A stretch of DNA of 64,000 bases, taken from contig CM043957.1 in assembly GCA_014529385.2 (NCBI GenBank), forward strand, positions 68,628,503-68,692,502, given 5' to 3'. The notes below the pieces were generated by a model. That model ran no database searches and was not told where the DNA came from. It worked only from the letters and a program-made list of their open reading frames with translations. Source of the DNA: Adiantum capillus-veneris (Eukaryota; Streptophyta; Polypodiopsida; Polypodiales; Pteridaceae). A program made the position numbers and the translations under genes. This document shows positions 1 through 11,369 of the stretch, piece after piece (position 1 is the stretch's first letter; each line of letters begins with the position of its first letter).

Positions 1-1003
1 CATCTTGCAGGTGACCTCAAAACATTAAAGTGCATGTATAATTGTGGAATGGGTGCAATGGCAAAGTCGCCTTGTTTGTTTTTCATGGAACCTGCAAAGG
101 TCATGGACCCAAAGTGGTGGAGAAAAGCTCCAACACGTCACATTGAGGACCCTGCTTTTCGCCCGATTTTGAAAATACCACTTGTGAATGGCCACATCTG
201 TACAATGCATGCCCTTTGGAGAATTGTGGAGAAAATGGTCTACTTATATATCGGGTTTTCTTGGAAAATCAAGAACTCAGCAGAGCGACAGGTGGCCCTG
301 CAGTGCTTAGAATTGGTACTGTCGGGGATATGGGGCTTCATGGTGGCAATGTGAAAATCCAGCAGGATGAAAAGAGATCAACTGCTGAGAAGGATGTCCC
401 ATGCATCGGTGGGGTGAAGGCACGGAGGTTTTTATCTAAACCCCAAGGAATACGAGATCCGAAGCTAACAAAGCATGAAAAAATATATAACACATCTTAT
501 GTTAGCAAGGTAGAGTATCAGAGCTGGAAAAAGCTACATATTACTAGTAACGCGAAGGCTGAGGTTTGGCGATCAATAGACATGCTATTTTTGATGTGCG
601 ACAAAGATGACTGGTCACAAGGTGATATGAACAAGTTCAAGGAGAATCTCAACCTTCTCAAGAAATCATTCAAGACAGCATGGACAGACACCCAGATTAC
701 TCACTACATGGTATTATTGTGTATCTGATTCTCTTTTATGTGTAACTATGTGAGTGTAAAACATTCTAAGTAATCTGTTTTCATATCCAACACATTATTT
801 TCAATCATTTACCATATTTTATACAAAATTATGGGAACCTGGCAATATGGAATACCCAAGGGATGGAAAAGTCTCATTACATAGCAAGAAATGCGTATTT
901 CAGGCACACACGACATGGTGGCTCTCGAATCAAGGCTAACAGTTTGAGAGAACTATTTGAATGGTTCTATCGTAGAATCATTCATCGAATGCAGGCAAAA
1001 TAA
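1..1003 (+). pseudogene. Transposon-like gene fragment, 5' end outside window
   Basis: I do not recognise the family with certainty. The frame is open from base 1 and begins HLAGDLK, followed by a short Gly/Cys stretch (YNCGMGAMAKSPCLFF) and by NGHICTMHALWRIVEK near 190-235. Around 240-260 the likely coding sequence moves to another frame, which runs to 728 (KLTKHEKIYNTSYVSKVEY, then a Lys-rich segment ending near a GT at about 710). A last exon-like stretch near 845-1003 contains RNAYFRHTRHGGSRIKANS and LFEWFYRRIIHRMQAK before a TAA at 1001. A GDLK box, a Cys-bearing patch and a C-terminal HGGS...WFYRR block resemble uncharacterised transposon proteins, which is inference from memory. The frame change may be an intron or a decay indel. 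Confidence 0.4.
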
Positions 1004-1233
1004 GTCTTGGCCTCTTCAGCAACAACACAAGCCATCAGACATTTACAAAAATAAATAAATAAAAGATCAATGGCATAAGACAACTCCGGTGCTCGTGAAG
1101 GTCAACGAAGGTGGAGAGAGACAATGGTGTTTGTGAACCACAAGTGGAGAAAGATACTCTGAGTGGATGACATTGTACAAAATTTCTATATTTATATAAT
1201 ACATGATCTTATACAATTGCTACTTGAAGTGTA

Positions 1234-1678
1234 TCAAGATTTTGAAGGTTCAACTTTGTTTTTTGGCACATCACCCTTGTAACGAATCATGAGATGTTTG
1301 CCATACTCTAAAAGTTCATTCGGGTTTTGTCTGCCAAGAGCTAGTGCCATTGTTGTGTAAGTGTAGTAATTTGCTGCCCGACCACCTGTATAGCCCAGGC
1401 AATAACCAAAACAATCTCTGGCAAACACTTTGTCCACAAGAATGACTTTATCTGCACTTTTGGGCAGCACGGGTCCACCCAAGAAGCGTGATAGTGTCTT
1501 TAATGTGTAAGTTTCTGTTGTACCCTCTTGTGACATTCCATTGTGAAAAAGCGACTCACAAAGCTTCGAAAGGTACTATGCTAGGGCTGTATCCCTTACA
1601 CGATACTCTCGAGTCCGCCGTCAAAGGAATTCATCCTTGTCAGCAATCCAAGACTACACATATCATGTCTGAGTAAGT

Positions 1679-1736
<58 letters not shown>

Positions 1737-1741
1737 TAGAT

Positions 1742-1777
<36 letters not shown>

Positions 1778-3060
1778 TTACCATGAGGCTCTCATCCTGC
1801 AAAAAGCGGTTTTCCTGCCACAGGTCCACAGATGTAGTTGACTCCTGACCTGAATGGTTAAACTAATTCTCCACTTCTTTGTGACTTGTTGATGGTCTTA
1901 GGCTTTGTCTAATTATTGCTTGGAAGGTGGCTTCATCCGGTAGTGTCTCCTTGTATTTTTCAGCATTCTCAAAGCAACTTCGGAGGCATTCCATTGGATT
2001 GCTGGATGCTTCCATTGCCTCATCATCGCTACTATCCTTTGAAACAAATCCACTCCTCTCCTCTTGGATTCTGGAAATGATAGCCAGGAAGAAGTCCTCC
2101 CTTAAATAAAAGATGCTTTGCACATCATGTAAAAAGATATAGGTCCTGTCTCCAATCCTGAAATTAGGCACAACAGGCAACATCATCTGAGCATGCTTCT
2201 CAGTGAAGTTACTAACATCCAAGGGTAGTTTGATTTCTGTTGTTTTCACAGAGAGCATCTTACTTCTTTGAACTTCAATTGCCTCAACCTCAAGGTCGAC
2301 TGTATCTTCAACCTCCTTGACTTCTTGTATGTGTGTTGTCTCCTCGCATTCTTCGTCTGGTGCTGCGTCTTGCTCCTCTATCACCTCATCAGGATTCTGC
2401 ATGAGGAATCCAAACAGGCTGTTCAGGTAAATCATAAAGTCAAAGGATTCCTGAATAAGTTTGTACTCTTTTTGGTGCAAAGGGCAAGCTGAATGTCGGC
2501 AAGCAGGTGGTAATTCCCTATACTTCTTCAGTCCCTGTCCTTTTCCACCGCAGTCATTTAAATGAACGACATTCATACTGGGCAGAACAACCCTCCCTAC
2601 CTGCACCATCAATTCAAATTGGTCTCTATAAGGCTGCAAGAATTCACTGTGCTGAGCTAAAAGGTCTTCAATATCAAATTTTGGGTTAAACAAAGAATGA
2701 ACTAGATCATATTTGTCCCCAGCACCACACGATGCTGCAAAATCGAACAGCCTCTCATCAGTTAAGGCTGGCTCTTCCAGAGAAGGCACACCCTTTTTGG
2801 CTTTACCTTTACTTGCACAAGGACTGCTTGCTGGGAGATCTGCATCTTATGAGAAGTCTATATTCCTCTTTCTTGTATTTTTCTTGACAAGTACTGTAGA
2901 GGGTGAGGGATACTCTTGGCCTGCCGCCCTCTTTGACTCATCTTCATAAATTGACTCTTCTTGATCAAAGTCCTGACAAAAGTCAATAGTTCTTTTGGCA
3001 GAAATGCTAAGCAGCTGAGCCTGTAAAGGTTGGAATCCTGGCACAAGCTCTGGGTCCGGT
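1234..3060 (-). pseudogene. Unrecognised gene Y, multi-exon, one in-frame stop
   Basis: No known domain is recognised. Reading right to left, a basic N-terminal part (RQKRLKPDPELVPGF, 3060-2850) joins the main open stretch (2847-1863) in the same frame through one TAA at 2847-2849. The main part has about 300 residues with a Glu/Asp-rich middle (VIEEQDAAPDEECEE, VEDTVDLEVEAIEVQ) and a C-terminal part containing IGDRTYIFLHDVQ. Small exon-like pieces follow near 1830-1760 and at 1536-1234 (KVFARDCFGYCLGYTGGRAA, then a terminal YKGDVPKNKVEPSKS). A (CA)n tract lies in a probable intron. It is transcribed towards the fragment at 1-1003 and away from the chimeric gene at 4844. A nuclear protein is possible from the basic and acidic segments only. 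Confidence 0.4.
1679..1778. repeat. (CA)n then (GATA)/(GA)n microsatellite
   Basis: An uninterrupted CA tract of about 55 bp runs into short GATA and GA repeats. It lies inside the probable last introns of the minus-strand gene at 1234-3060. Confidence 0.95.
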
Positions 3061-3121
3061 TTTAGTCTCTTCTGCCTATTGGACCTTAATCCTATTCATC
3101 AAAAAACAATGTCAAGTCTTT

Positions 3122-3193
<72 letters not shown>

Positions 3194-3209
3194 CCCCCCC
3201 CCCCCCCAA

Positions 3210-3351
<142 letters not shown>

Positions 3352-3358
3352 CTCAACA

Positions 3359-3416
3359 GTACTAAATGCGCGTGTAGAGACTTCCAAAGAGTACTTGGTT
3401 GTCTCTGCGTGCCTTT

Positions 3417-3421
<5 letters not shown>
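3359..3421. repeat. 63-bp imperfect inverted repeat, copy 1
   Basis: The island starts GTACTAAATGCGCG and ends GTGCCTTTAGTAC. The two arms are imperfect reverse complements around a centre near 3390, so it can fold as a hairpin. It is embedded between CT and CA tracts. Confidence 0.7.
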
Positions 3422-3452
<31 letters not shown>

Positions 3453-4005
3453 GCTCCCTTGTGTCTGTGTGTGTGTGTACCTGTGTCTGTCTGTGTGTAT
3501 GTGTGTGTGTGTGTGTTCAACAGTATGGGTTTGTTTGTTTCCACATACACACACACATACATACACACACACACACACACACTCTTCTAGCTATTGTTAG
3601 AAATAGAGAGAGAGAAAGAGAGAGAGTGAAAGAGATGACCTTTTGTTGGTGGAGTTTGCAGAAACTCCATGGGATCCGTCTGCTCCATTGCGCTCTCTTC
3701 TCTTTCTCACTGTCCCTCTCTCTCTCTCTCTCTGTCTGTCTCTCTCTATACACGTATAACGGTAACCCTCGACGGCGCCCCACGTGTTGATTAAAATAGA
3801 ACCTAGTGTGCATGATGCCGCACGTTTGGTCATTTAATGCGGCCGGATACGTTAGTACATGACACATAAAAGGTATGAGAGAGAAAGAGAGACACCGAGA
3901 GAGTCAAAGAGAGTGAGAGAAAGAGAAACTGAGCGTGCGTCTGCGTCTCCGACAGAGAGAACGTGAAAAAGAGAGTAGGTTTGGCGTCTCCTACGTGGGT
4001 TTGGC

Positions 4006-4054
<49 letters not shown>

Positions 4055-4226
4055 AAAAGGTCTCCCTATGCCTCTCTCTCTCTCTATCACCCTCTCTCTT
4101 TCTCAAAGGTCTCTCTCTCTCTCTGTGTTTCTTTTTCTCTCTCTCTTTCTCTCTCATAGGAAATTTCATATCTCTCACACACACACACACACATACAACA
4201 CACACACACACACACTCACACGTAGA

Positions 4227-4407
<181 letters not shown>

Positions 4408-4442
4408 TGAGGAGAGGTAAGGAGAATGAGTGAGAGAGAGGG

Positions 4443-4490
<48 letters not shown>

Positions 4491-4499
4491 GGTCTGCTT

Positions 4500-4550
<51 letters not shown>

Positions 4551-4603
4551 TGTGTGTGTGTGTAAGTTATAGAGAGGGAGGAATAGTGGAGACAGGGGGA
4601 AGG

Positions 4604-4644
<41 letters not shown>

Positions 4645-4659
4645 TTTCTGTTTCCTTTT

Positions 4660-4721
4660 CACTAATGGTGCACGGAGGTGTATTTTAGGGTCAAAAAATT
4701 CTTTCACGCGCGCCGTTAGTA
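4660..4721. repeat. 62-bp imperfect inverted repeat, copy 3
   Basis: It starts CACTAATGGTGCACGG and ends GCGCGCCGTTAGTA. It is a diverged relative of the islands at 3359 and 4345, flanked by GA tracts. The CACTA-like start may be chance. Confidence 0.55.
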
Positions 4722-4758
4722 ATGGGATAAGTTTTGGTGAGAGACAGAGAGAGTTTCG

Positions 4759-4822
<64 letters not shown>

Positions 4823-4843
4823 CTTCTATTTTTATACAGTGGA

Positions 4844-5371
4844 ATGGCTAGAACATAGGCCACCGCAAGGAAGGTGGGCAAGGGACTAGGATTAGCAACT
4901 AAGGCAAGTAGCAGATCTGCAACCCCAAAGAAGAGACCTGGAAAACCAAGTGAAATTTTGAAAGGTCCAAGGATGAAGAAGTTACAGAGCTGCATGGGAC
5001 TTTTCAGAGAAATCAAGAAGGCACAGAAATGTGTTGATTTGTGCATACCAAAGCTGCCCTTTCAGAGGATGGTGAGGTCCATTTGTGAAGAAGCTACCTG
5101 GGGCACTAAAAGGTGGAAAGTGGTTACACTGATGGCTCTACAGGAAGCAGCAGAGGACTTCCTTCTTGATTACTTCACTGACATGACCATTGTAGCAGCC
5201 CATGCCCACAGGGTGACTATAATGGACAAAGACAGAGAGACACTAAAAAGGGTAAGGTGGAGGTATGACAAACTTCTGGTACCCAATGTCTGCAGGGATA
5301 AGAAAATGAGGGAAATTTTGCTATACCCCCCTGACCTATTGCCACGTCACAATTGTAGATGTCACACATGA
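4844..5371 (+). pseudogene. Histone H3-fold domain, CENH3-like, with TAG at the K4 codon
   Basis: The ATG at 4844 reads MART, then TAG (4856-4858), then ATARK, keeping the exact H3 tail register M-A-R-T-K4-Q5-T-A-R-K9; the stop sits at the Lys4 codon. LATKA (H3 residues 20-25) follows after a shortened tail. The fold shows LFREIKKAQK (alpha N), KLPFQRMVRSI (alpha 1, about 5051-5083), MALQEAAEDFLLDYF (alpha 2) and AHAHRVTIMDKD (loop 2/alpha 3). Loop 1 is one residue longer than canonical H3. It also has RW before the helix and ALQEAAED instead of ALQEASEA; both are marks of plant CENH3. Canonical H3 lacks these, so a centromeric-type origin is likelier, though the tail looks H3-like. A (GA)n tract and a TTTTATACAG acceptor-like site lie just upstream. 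The frame stays open after the fold to 5371. Confidence 0.75.
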
Positions 5372-6383
5372 TGTTAATACAAGGGCAAGGGCAGAGACGG
5401 TTGCTCACCAAACAGAAGACATGAGGGAAGCAGAACTTAGGGAGAAAACGAAAGTAGCAGTGGAGTCCCAGAGGCAAAGAGAATGCAATGTGACCCTATC
5501 CATAGATGCAAGCAACAAAGATACTCTACTTTCAATGAAGGATGGTTTGCTTACAGAGATACCATTTATAGATGGAGCGAGAAAGCTAGCTCTAGATACC
5601 ATGGACATAAAAATATTGTTGGATCCAGATGCTCAGATATCAGATACAATTATCTATGTTTGTCTTAAGTAATTTTTAAAATTTTGATAGCTTTGAAAAC
5701 TCAAATGATAGGTGTACTAACTCAGGTACACTCCCTGCAGTTTGATCAAAAGTCAACTTCCACCGCACACCCACATGGAGGTGTTTCTTCTTGATCCACA
5801 AATGTCTGTGATTATTAGACAGAAGAACAATCCATCTGGCACATTCGAGAGTTGGTTTCTCCACTGTGCTATGCTGGAAGTAACTGTCATCATCTTTTCT
5901 TATGAGAACAACCATCACTGGAGTCTCATATGCCTTGATGTTGAGCAGCCAGCAGTGTGGGTGTTCAATTCAATAAAAGGAACCCACCCTGAAATTAGGC
6001 TGTAAGTGTTATGTATCAGAAAGTGTTTCTTATAGATATGCATGTAAATTTGAAAGCCTCAAGCTAGAATCTTGATACTCCTTTGTGCAGTTGTGTAAAG
6101 AGATTATTGCTTGCTTATGGCAAGCTATGTGGAAGGTATGAACTATACAAGGCCCCAATCAAAGATGTGCCTGTACCAAATCAAACCGATGCAACTTCTT
6201 GCTACTTTGCATTAAAACCTTTCATGACTAAGGTAACCATTTGGCAATGCATTCAGTCAATTTTGGTTTTCTTTATACAAGACTTCTCACCATGTGGTCT
6301 TTCAATTTTGCAGAGTGCTGTGCAAAACTACACATATGATTATTTGCAAAGATATCGGGCAGGTCTAATACAACACCTGCTCA
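5310..6383 (+). CDS. Ulp1/C48-like cysteine peptidase domain exons
   Basis: This is the SUMO-protease fold that cleaves or removes ubiquitin-like modifiers in the nucleus. A charged stretch (REAELREKTKVAVESQRQRE) leads to DPDAQISDTIIYV, typical of the domain start. The putative catalytic His is in NHHWSLICLDV (about 5913). The Asp position reads VFNSIKG, so it is Asn here. The Gln and Cys are in PNQTDATSCYF, with Gln (6182) and Cys (6200) six residues apart, the exact Ulp1 spacing. Three short GT-AG introns are in phase. The last exon reads into the hAT at 6384; the TAA seen at 6392 belongs to the transposon. Asp to Asn may weaken catalysis. Ulp1-like domains are often carried by plant Mutator-like and other DNA transposons (established), which fits a mobile origin. 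Confidence 0.75.
6376..6383. repeat. hAT target site duplication, left (CCTGCTCA)
   Basis: This 8-bp sequence directly precedes the left end of the hAT and is identical to 19435-19442. An 8-bp duplication is diagnostic of the hAT superfamily. Confidence 0.93.
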
Positions 6384-6660
6384 CAGGGATTTAATATTTA
6401 CGTAATTACATCAAATTTTGTGTGATCACAAGGTCTTATTGACACATTTGCATGATCACAGCAAACGTGATCACACAGAAACCAGTTTAGGGTGACTTGC
6501 AAACCCACAAAACTCCCACCGGGTTAACAGAACAGCTCGGTGGGCCCGCTGGGTTTTATTATTTTCCCTTCGGGCCCGCCGGGAAAGCGGATAAGCCCGA
6601 CGGGATATTTGCGTTATATATACGCGGGCCCGATCGGGCCCGCTGGGTCTATTATTGCTT
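6384..6660. repeat. hAT left terminal and subterminal region
   Basis: The terminal inverted repeat is followed by GTGATCAC motifs (about 6420-6475). A GC-rich zone at 6515-6655 then repeats variants of GGGCCCGCTGGGT and GGGCCCGCCGGG. The same motif set appears in inverted order at 19190-19434. Repeated subterminal motifs are the usual transposase binding sites in hAT elements (established for Ac/Ds). Confidence 0.7.
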
Positions 6661-6665
6661 TCGCC

Positions 6666-6668
<3 letters not shown>

Positions 6669-6758
<90 letters not shown>
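6669..6758. repeat. (AG)45 microsatellite
   Basis: An uninterrupted AG tract lies just inside the GC-rich hAT subterminal zone. The following 6760-7120 stretch has no recognised gene. It contains two diverged direct repeats of about 65 bp, each ending in GGTAAGT-like sequence near 7055 and 7118. Confidence 0.95.
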
Positions 6759-6763
<5 letters not shown>

Positions 6764-7667
6764 ACCACCTTTGCAGGTACGTTGAGAGGAGAGAGGAGAG
6801 AGGGAGAGAGGGGGTCGTGTGGGAGCGTGCTCTGCGTCGCAGTGCGTGGTAGCAGCAGAGTACCTGACCACACGATCCGGGTATGTGTTGTGTGTGTGTG
6901 TATACGTTGTGTGGTAGCGTTCCTTTTGTCGTAGTGCGCGGCAGTAATAAGGTACCTTACCACACAATGGGAGTGTGTGTGTAAGCTGTTCTCCGGAACA
7001 TTGCTTATCACGGGGGCATCACCTCGGTGACACGGGGAAGATGGTGTCCTTGTGGTAAGTATTGGCTTACTGTCTGGGTACTACATCGGTAACGCGACGA
7101 ATCTAGTATCCTTATGGTAAGTCAACTTCATCCTGTTGATCCTTCGACAGGAACACAAGGTATTAAGAAATGGTAAGATTACTGCCAATAACTTATTTAA
7201 GTTAAGAATTATCCTTTCAAAGATGCTAAATGCATGCAAAGAGCATAGCTTAAGGATAATATGAACCTTGTTAATGATGCTTACAATGACACAAAAGAGT
7301 AAGCAAATGTAAAAGAAATGCATTTTAAATGATCCATGTTTTTGTCTTATAAGACTCTCTTTTTATGTTTTGTGCACAAATTTTAAGAAGTATGCATACT
7401 TAGGATCATGTTTGTGGTGACTACGTCTCCCAAACACCAAGTAGAACTTGTCACTCTACTTTGGAAGTATGATATGGACTAAAAAGAGCAGACATGCCTG
7501 CGGCAGACAATGTCTCTCAAGCACCAAGTGGATTAGTCATCCACTCTGGAATGATGTCGTAGGGTAAAAATGGATCCTCTACCCGCTAACACCAATGGAT
7601 TAATGGGTGAGACTTTACCATATCTACCTCATAGTCGAGGACGACTATGATTTCAAGAGAGAGGTAA

Positions 7668-9336
7668 TGTCATAAAACTAATATCTAACCGACCCAAATG
7701 ATTTTCTCATATTAAACTGATCACTTAATGTGGGAGAATAAATGGGAACAAGGGTTAAGATATAGACATGTGATTATAGATCTATCTCAACACGGGGCCA
7801 ATGGTAAAGGAGCCCAAATGAGAGATGGTCTATCAAAGAGCAAGGCTAACCAATGGAGCATAAGACCTTAGGGTTAGCTTCATTGAAGACCTCCAATAAT
7901 GTGTGTTAAAAGTCCTTAGATCTAGGACCATAGTCAAGCTAGGTCTGAGCTTGAGGTGGGAACCCGGCCCAAGCTCGAGGTGCTTGTCCTGCTTGAAGTG
8001 CTTGTCGTGCTTGAGGTGCTCGATTAAGGTTCTTGAGGTACTTGACCTATTGCATGATTAAGGTGTTTGAGGTGCTTGACCTGCTGCATGATTAAGGTGC
8101 TTGAGGTGCTTTGACATGCTTGCCTGAGATGCTTGTGGGAACACCCCTAGTCCAAGTGCTTAGTCATGCTTGATGACTAAGATGATTGAGCACCAAAGGT
8201 CAAAAAGATCCCTACAAAGAGGGGGGCGAGCCTTTTCTTAGGGGTTAGAGATAGAACACACACACACACACACTCTCAAGGAAATCCCAAGCTTAAAGAG
8301 GCAACAGGGACACATGGCAAGCCCCTACCCATGTTACCTCCATGAGGTGGTTGAACCCTATTGGCTAGGATTAAAAGGGGTCCAATGATAATTTACAACA
8401 ATTATCTAATTGTTTTTGCATTTATCAAGTCCTCTCTCTTCAAGGGGAAAGGGGGACACTTGTCCCAAGACTACACCTATTGCTAGAAATGGCCCAAGCT
8501 TGTGATTGGCTAGGCTTGGCATGAGCCAATGAGCTTCAATGATGAGCTAGAAGAGGGGGTCGACCTAACAAGGAGGGGGGTTGATTGCAAGATATACACA
8601 CTCTCACACACTCACAGAGACTCTCATGGTGTGCTATGCAAGGTGCAAGAGCTCCATCTCCTTCTCCAAGCTCCTTGAGAAGTTGAGAGCCTACACCAAC
8701 ACTCTTGGCTATGGAATGCAAATCCAACCAAGAGCTATGCTTCAATGCTCAAGATTTCCATCTTCTCCATCTTCATTACTATGATATTCTGTATGCTAAG
8801 CAAGAAGAGTGATGATAAGTGAGGAATTATTTCTTTCTCCTATGGAATACTTCTTCTTCCTCTTCCCCACCCTCTTTCCCTTCTAGCTCTCTCCACCTTC
8901 GAAGGTGTTTGAGGTCTTGGGACTGAGGCTTGGGATAGTTAATGCTTTCCACAAAGTGTATGTTATGCTTATTGCAAGTAGATTAGTTACTTAATGCAAG
9001 TAGATTAATTGTATTGCAAGGTAGATTAATTGTTGCTTTAGGCACAAGTTGATGCATAGAAGTATACATCTTCATGCACTCAAATGATTTAGGGAACACA
9101 AAGACTAATGATGTTCACAAGTTCTTGATTGTTTTCAAGCTAAGATTGATTGTTGATATTATGCAAAAGCTTGGTGTATGAAGCTTCCATCTCCATACTG
9201 CCAAAGAGGTCTCAAGGAACACAAAGATTGTATTGTATCAAGTCTCTCTTAAAGATAGAATCTATAATACAAATTCCTTTTGGAGGGGGGACCGGCTCCA
9301 CATAAATCCGGTCCTCAACTGTTGTCATATTCTCTA

Positions 9337-9378
<42 letters not shown>

Positions 9379-9523
9379 CAAAGGTATTGTTCATGCCTAG
9401 TTAATTAAGTGTTATGATTAAGTTGCTACTACCAATTAAGTTCACCATCTATGCTCTCAAAGTTGCTCACTCTAATTCTCTTAATTCTGCTATTCTCTAA
9501 GTTCATAGGCCATTTCCATTACA
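7668..9523 (+). repeat. Single LTR of gypsy copy 1
   Basis: It starts TGTCATAAAACTAATATC after a purine-rich run (AGAGAGAGGTAA) and ends CCATTACA just before a primer binding site. Length is 1,856 bp. It shares long similarity with the LTRs at 27933 and 35640. It contains short CA and CT microsatellites (about 8257 and 9341-9376) and lines of TGCTTGAGGTGCTTGA-type short repeats near 7980-8130. Confidence 0.75.
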
Positions 9524-9524
9524 T

Positions 9525-9536
9525 TGGTATCAGAGC
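9525..9536 (+). other. Primer binding site (initiator tRNA-Met type)
   Basis: TGGTATCAGAGC is the standard complement of the initiator tRNA-Met 3' end used by plant LTR retrotransposons. It lies 1 bp after the LTR end, which confirms the LTR boundary and plus orientation. Confidence 0.85.
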
Positions 9537-9936
9537 ATTTGGTTTCTCTTTTCTTGCTTAAGAAGAGAGGTCCTTAAGTAGACTATAAATGGTTGATGTT
9601 GTATATTATATTAGGGTAAGTGGAACTGGGATCTATTATCGGTTTTGTTGAGCCCACTATGTGGGATATGGTGCACACCTCGGGAGCTTTGGACTTAATA
9701 ATGGAGTCTTTGTAGACTTGCCTATGGCTTTACCATTATTGAGCCATAAGAAGTCCAAAAGGAGCTAACCCTCAGCAACTCTGCTATGTTAGACCTACTC
9801 CTCTACTCTCTATAATTAACCACTTTGAGCCATGGGTGTAGATACTTAAGAGCGATTTTCAAAGGCTAAGAGGAGTGGCAACTAAGGTTTTGAATTGCCA
9901 AATCATACACTAAGTACATACATAAATTTTGTTAAC

Positions 9937-11369
9937 ATGGCTGACAATAATCAAGAGAGTAGAACGAGCATTGATAACTTTCATTTTGCACATGAAGGTG
10001 CTCATGATGATGCTCCCATGTTTATCAAGTGTCTTGTTTCTAAGCTGCAACAAGCTATGGGAAACCCAGCCCTACAAGGTGAAGTTTTCCAACAACTTCA
10101 TAGTTATGGGATTCTCCAAACTCCCCCAAAAGACAGAGCACCGGAGAAGTCTCTTCAAGAGATTTCCAAGAGAGGGCTCTCTACGGTGAGAGAAGAGGAG
10201 AACCCATATGAAGCGCTTAAACGATTACTAGAGGGCTTACCTCCATCCAAGAAGAAAGGTGAAGTCTCTACTATAGAGCCTTCCCCAAGAGAAAGAGAAA
10301 GAAGTGAGTCTCCCAATACTTATGAAGATGTGGCTCCAAGAAGACGGCAGCCTCAATGATCCCCAAGAGAGAAAGATTGCCGGAAAGTCCTCCTCCTCGT
10401 TATCACAAAAAGGAAGAGAGGTACCAAAAGAAGGAAAAGGATAGAAAGAGGTCACCCTCTTCTCCATCTTCATCACCTTCCTCACATTCCAATGAAGGTA
10501 GCGGCTCTTCTCTCAAAGAGCCCAAAAGGAAAGGCCATCGCAAGTCCTATCCGGTATGGAGAAGGTCCAAGAAGCTGAAGAAGTTCAAGGAGGGAGGAAA
10601 GGACACCACTTTTCTTACCTATGATGGAACCTTTGGTGCTATGGACAAGATCTTGGCCTTCATCCAACAGTTTGATGTGGCCTTTGGTGATGAGGACTTT
10701 ATGGAGTCCTCTAAACTACGTCAGGTATCTATGCATTTTTAGAGCTCCGCTCGTCAATAATGGGCTAGCTTACGAGCCCAAAGGAAAGCTCCAAGGACAT
10801 GGAATGCTTTAAGAGCCTCCATCATGAAACAATTTCTGGCAAGCAACACTAAAGACAATGTCCTCACAGAATGGCAAAGCTTGAAACTCTCTCCCTACGA
10901 GTCTATCGAGAAGTATGTAGATAAGTTTTGGGATTTACTTCTCAAGGCCAGTTTCTACAAAAAGATAGGCTTTGAGGAGCAAAAGCAACAATTTTGTGCG
11001 GGTCTTTTTGACGAGATGGCCGAGTATATTAACTCACAAAGGCCTAATACCATATCAGCGGTCATACACCATACTATGGTCACCTCTCAAATCAATTTCC
11101 AACAAGGGGTTAAGAGAAACTCTAAGCCCGTGGAAGTGAAGGATCAAATTGAGCCTAGAGGAAGGAATAATGCTCAAAGTTCCTCCAAAGGCAACTCTAG
11201 CAACACCGATAGCAAAGCTAAGGAGAAAGGCGTCTACAAAGGTAAGAATAGACGCTCTCCAACAGAGCTAGAGTGTTATCGTAAGGATAACAAATGCTAC
11301 AAGTGTGGACAACAAGGGCATGTCTATCGTGCTTGTCCCCAAAGAAATGCATGCAACAAGCCGCCTTGA
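9937..11369 (+). pseudogene. Gag of gypsy copy 1
   Basis: It starts MADNNQESRTSIDNFHFAHE, matching the gag start of the second copy at 29750. A Ser/Arg/Lys-rich segment follows (10370-10600), then the capsid-like part (NVLTEWQSLKLSPYESIEKY, 10858-10920). A CCHC zinc knuckle closes it: CYKCGQQGHVYRACP near 11297-11340. The frame changes twice, near 10357 and 10740-10824, so it is broken. Its role in an active element is to form the particle and bind RNA. Confidence 0.8.

Noticed and set aside
4844-5371. Ordinary replication-dependent histone H3 gene
   Set aside because: The loop and helix differ too much, a stop lies at codon 5, and the frame does not end after alpha 3.
6314-6394. TAA at 6392 as the natural end of the Ulp1-like gene
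   Set aside because: It lies 8 bp inside the hAT; the target duplications show the exon continues at 19443.
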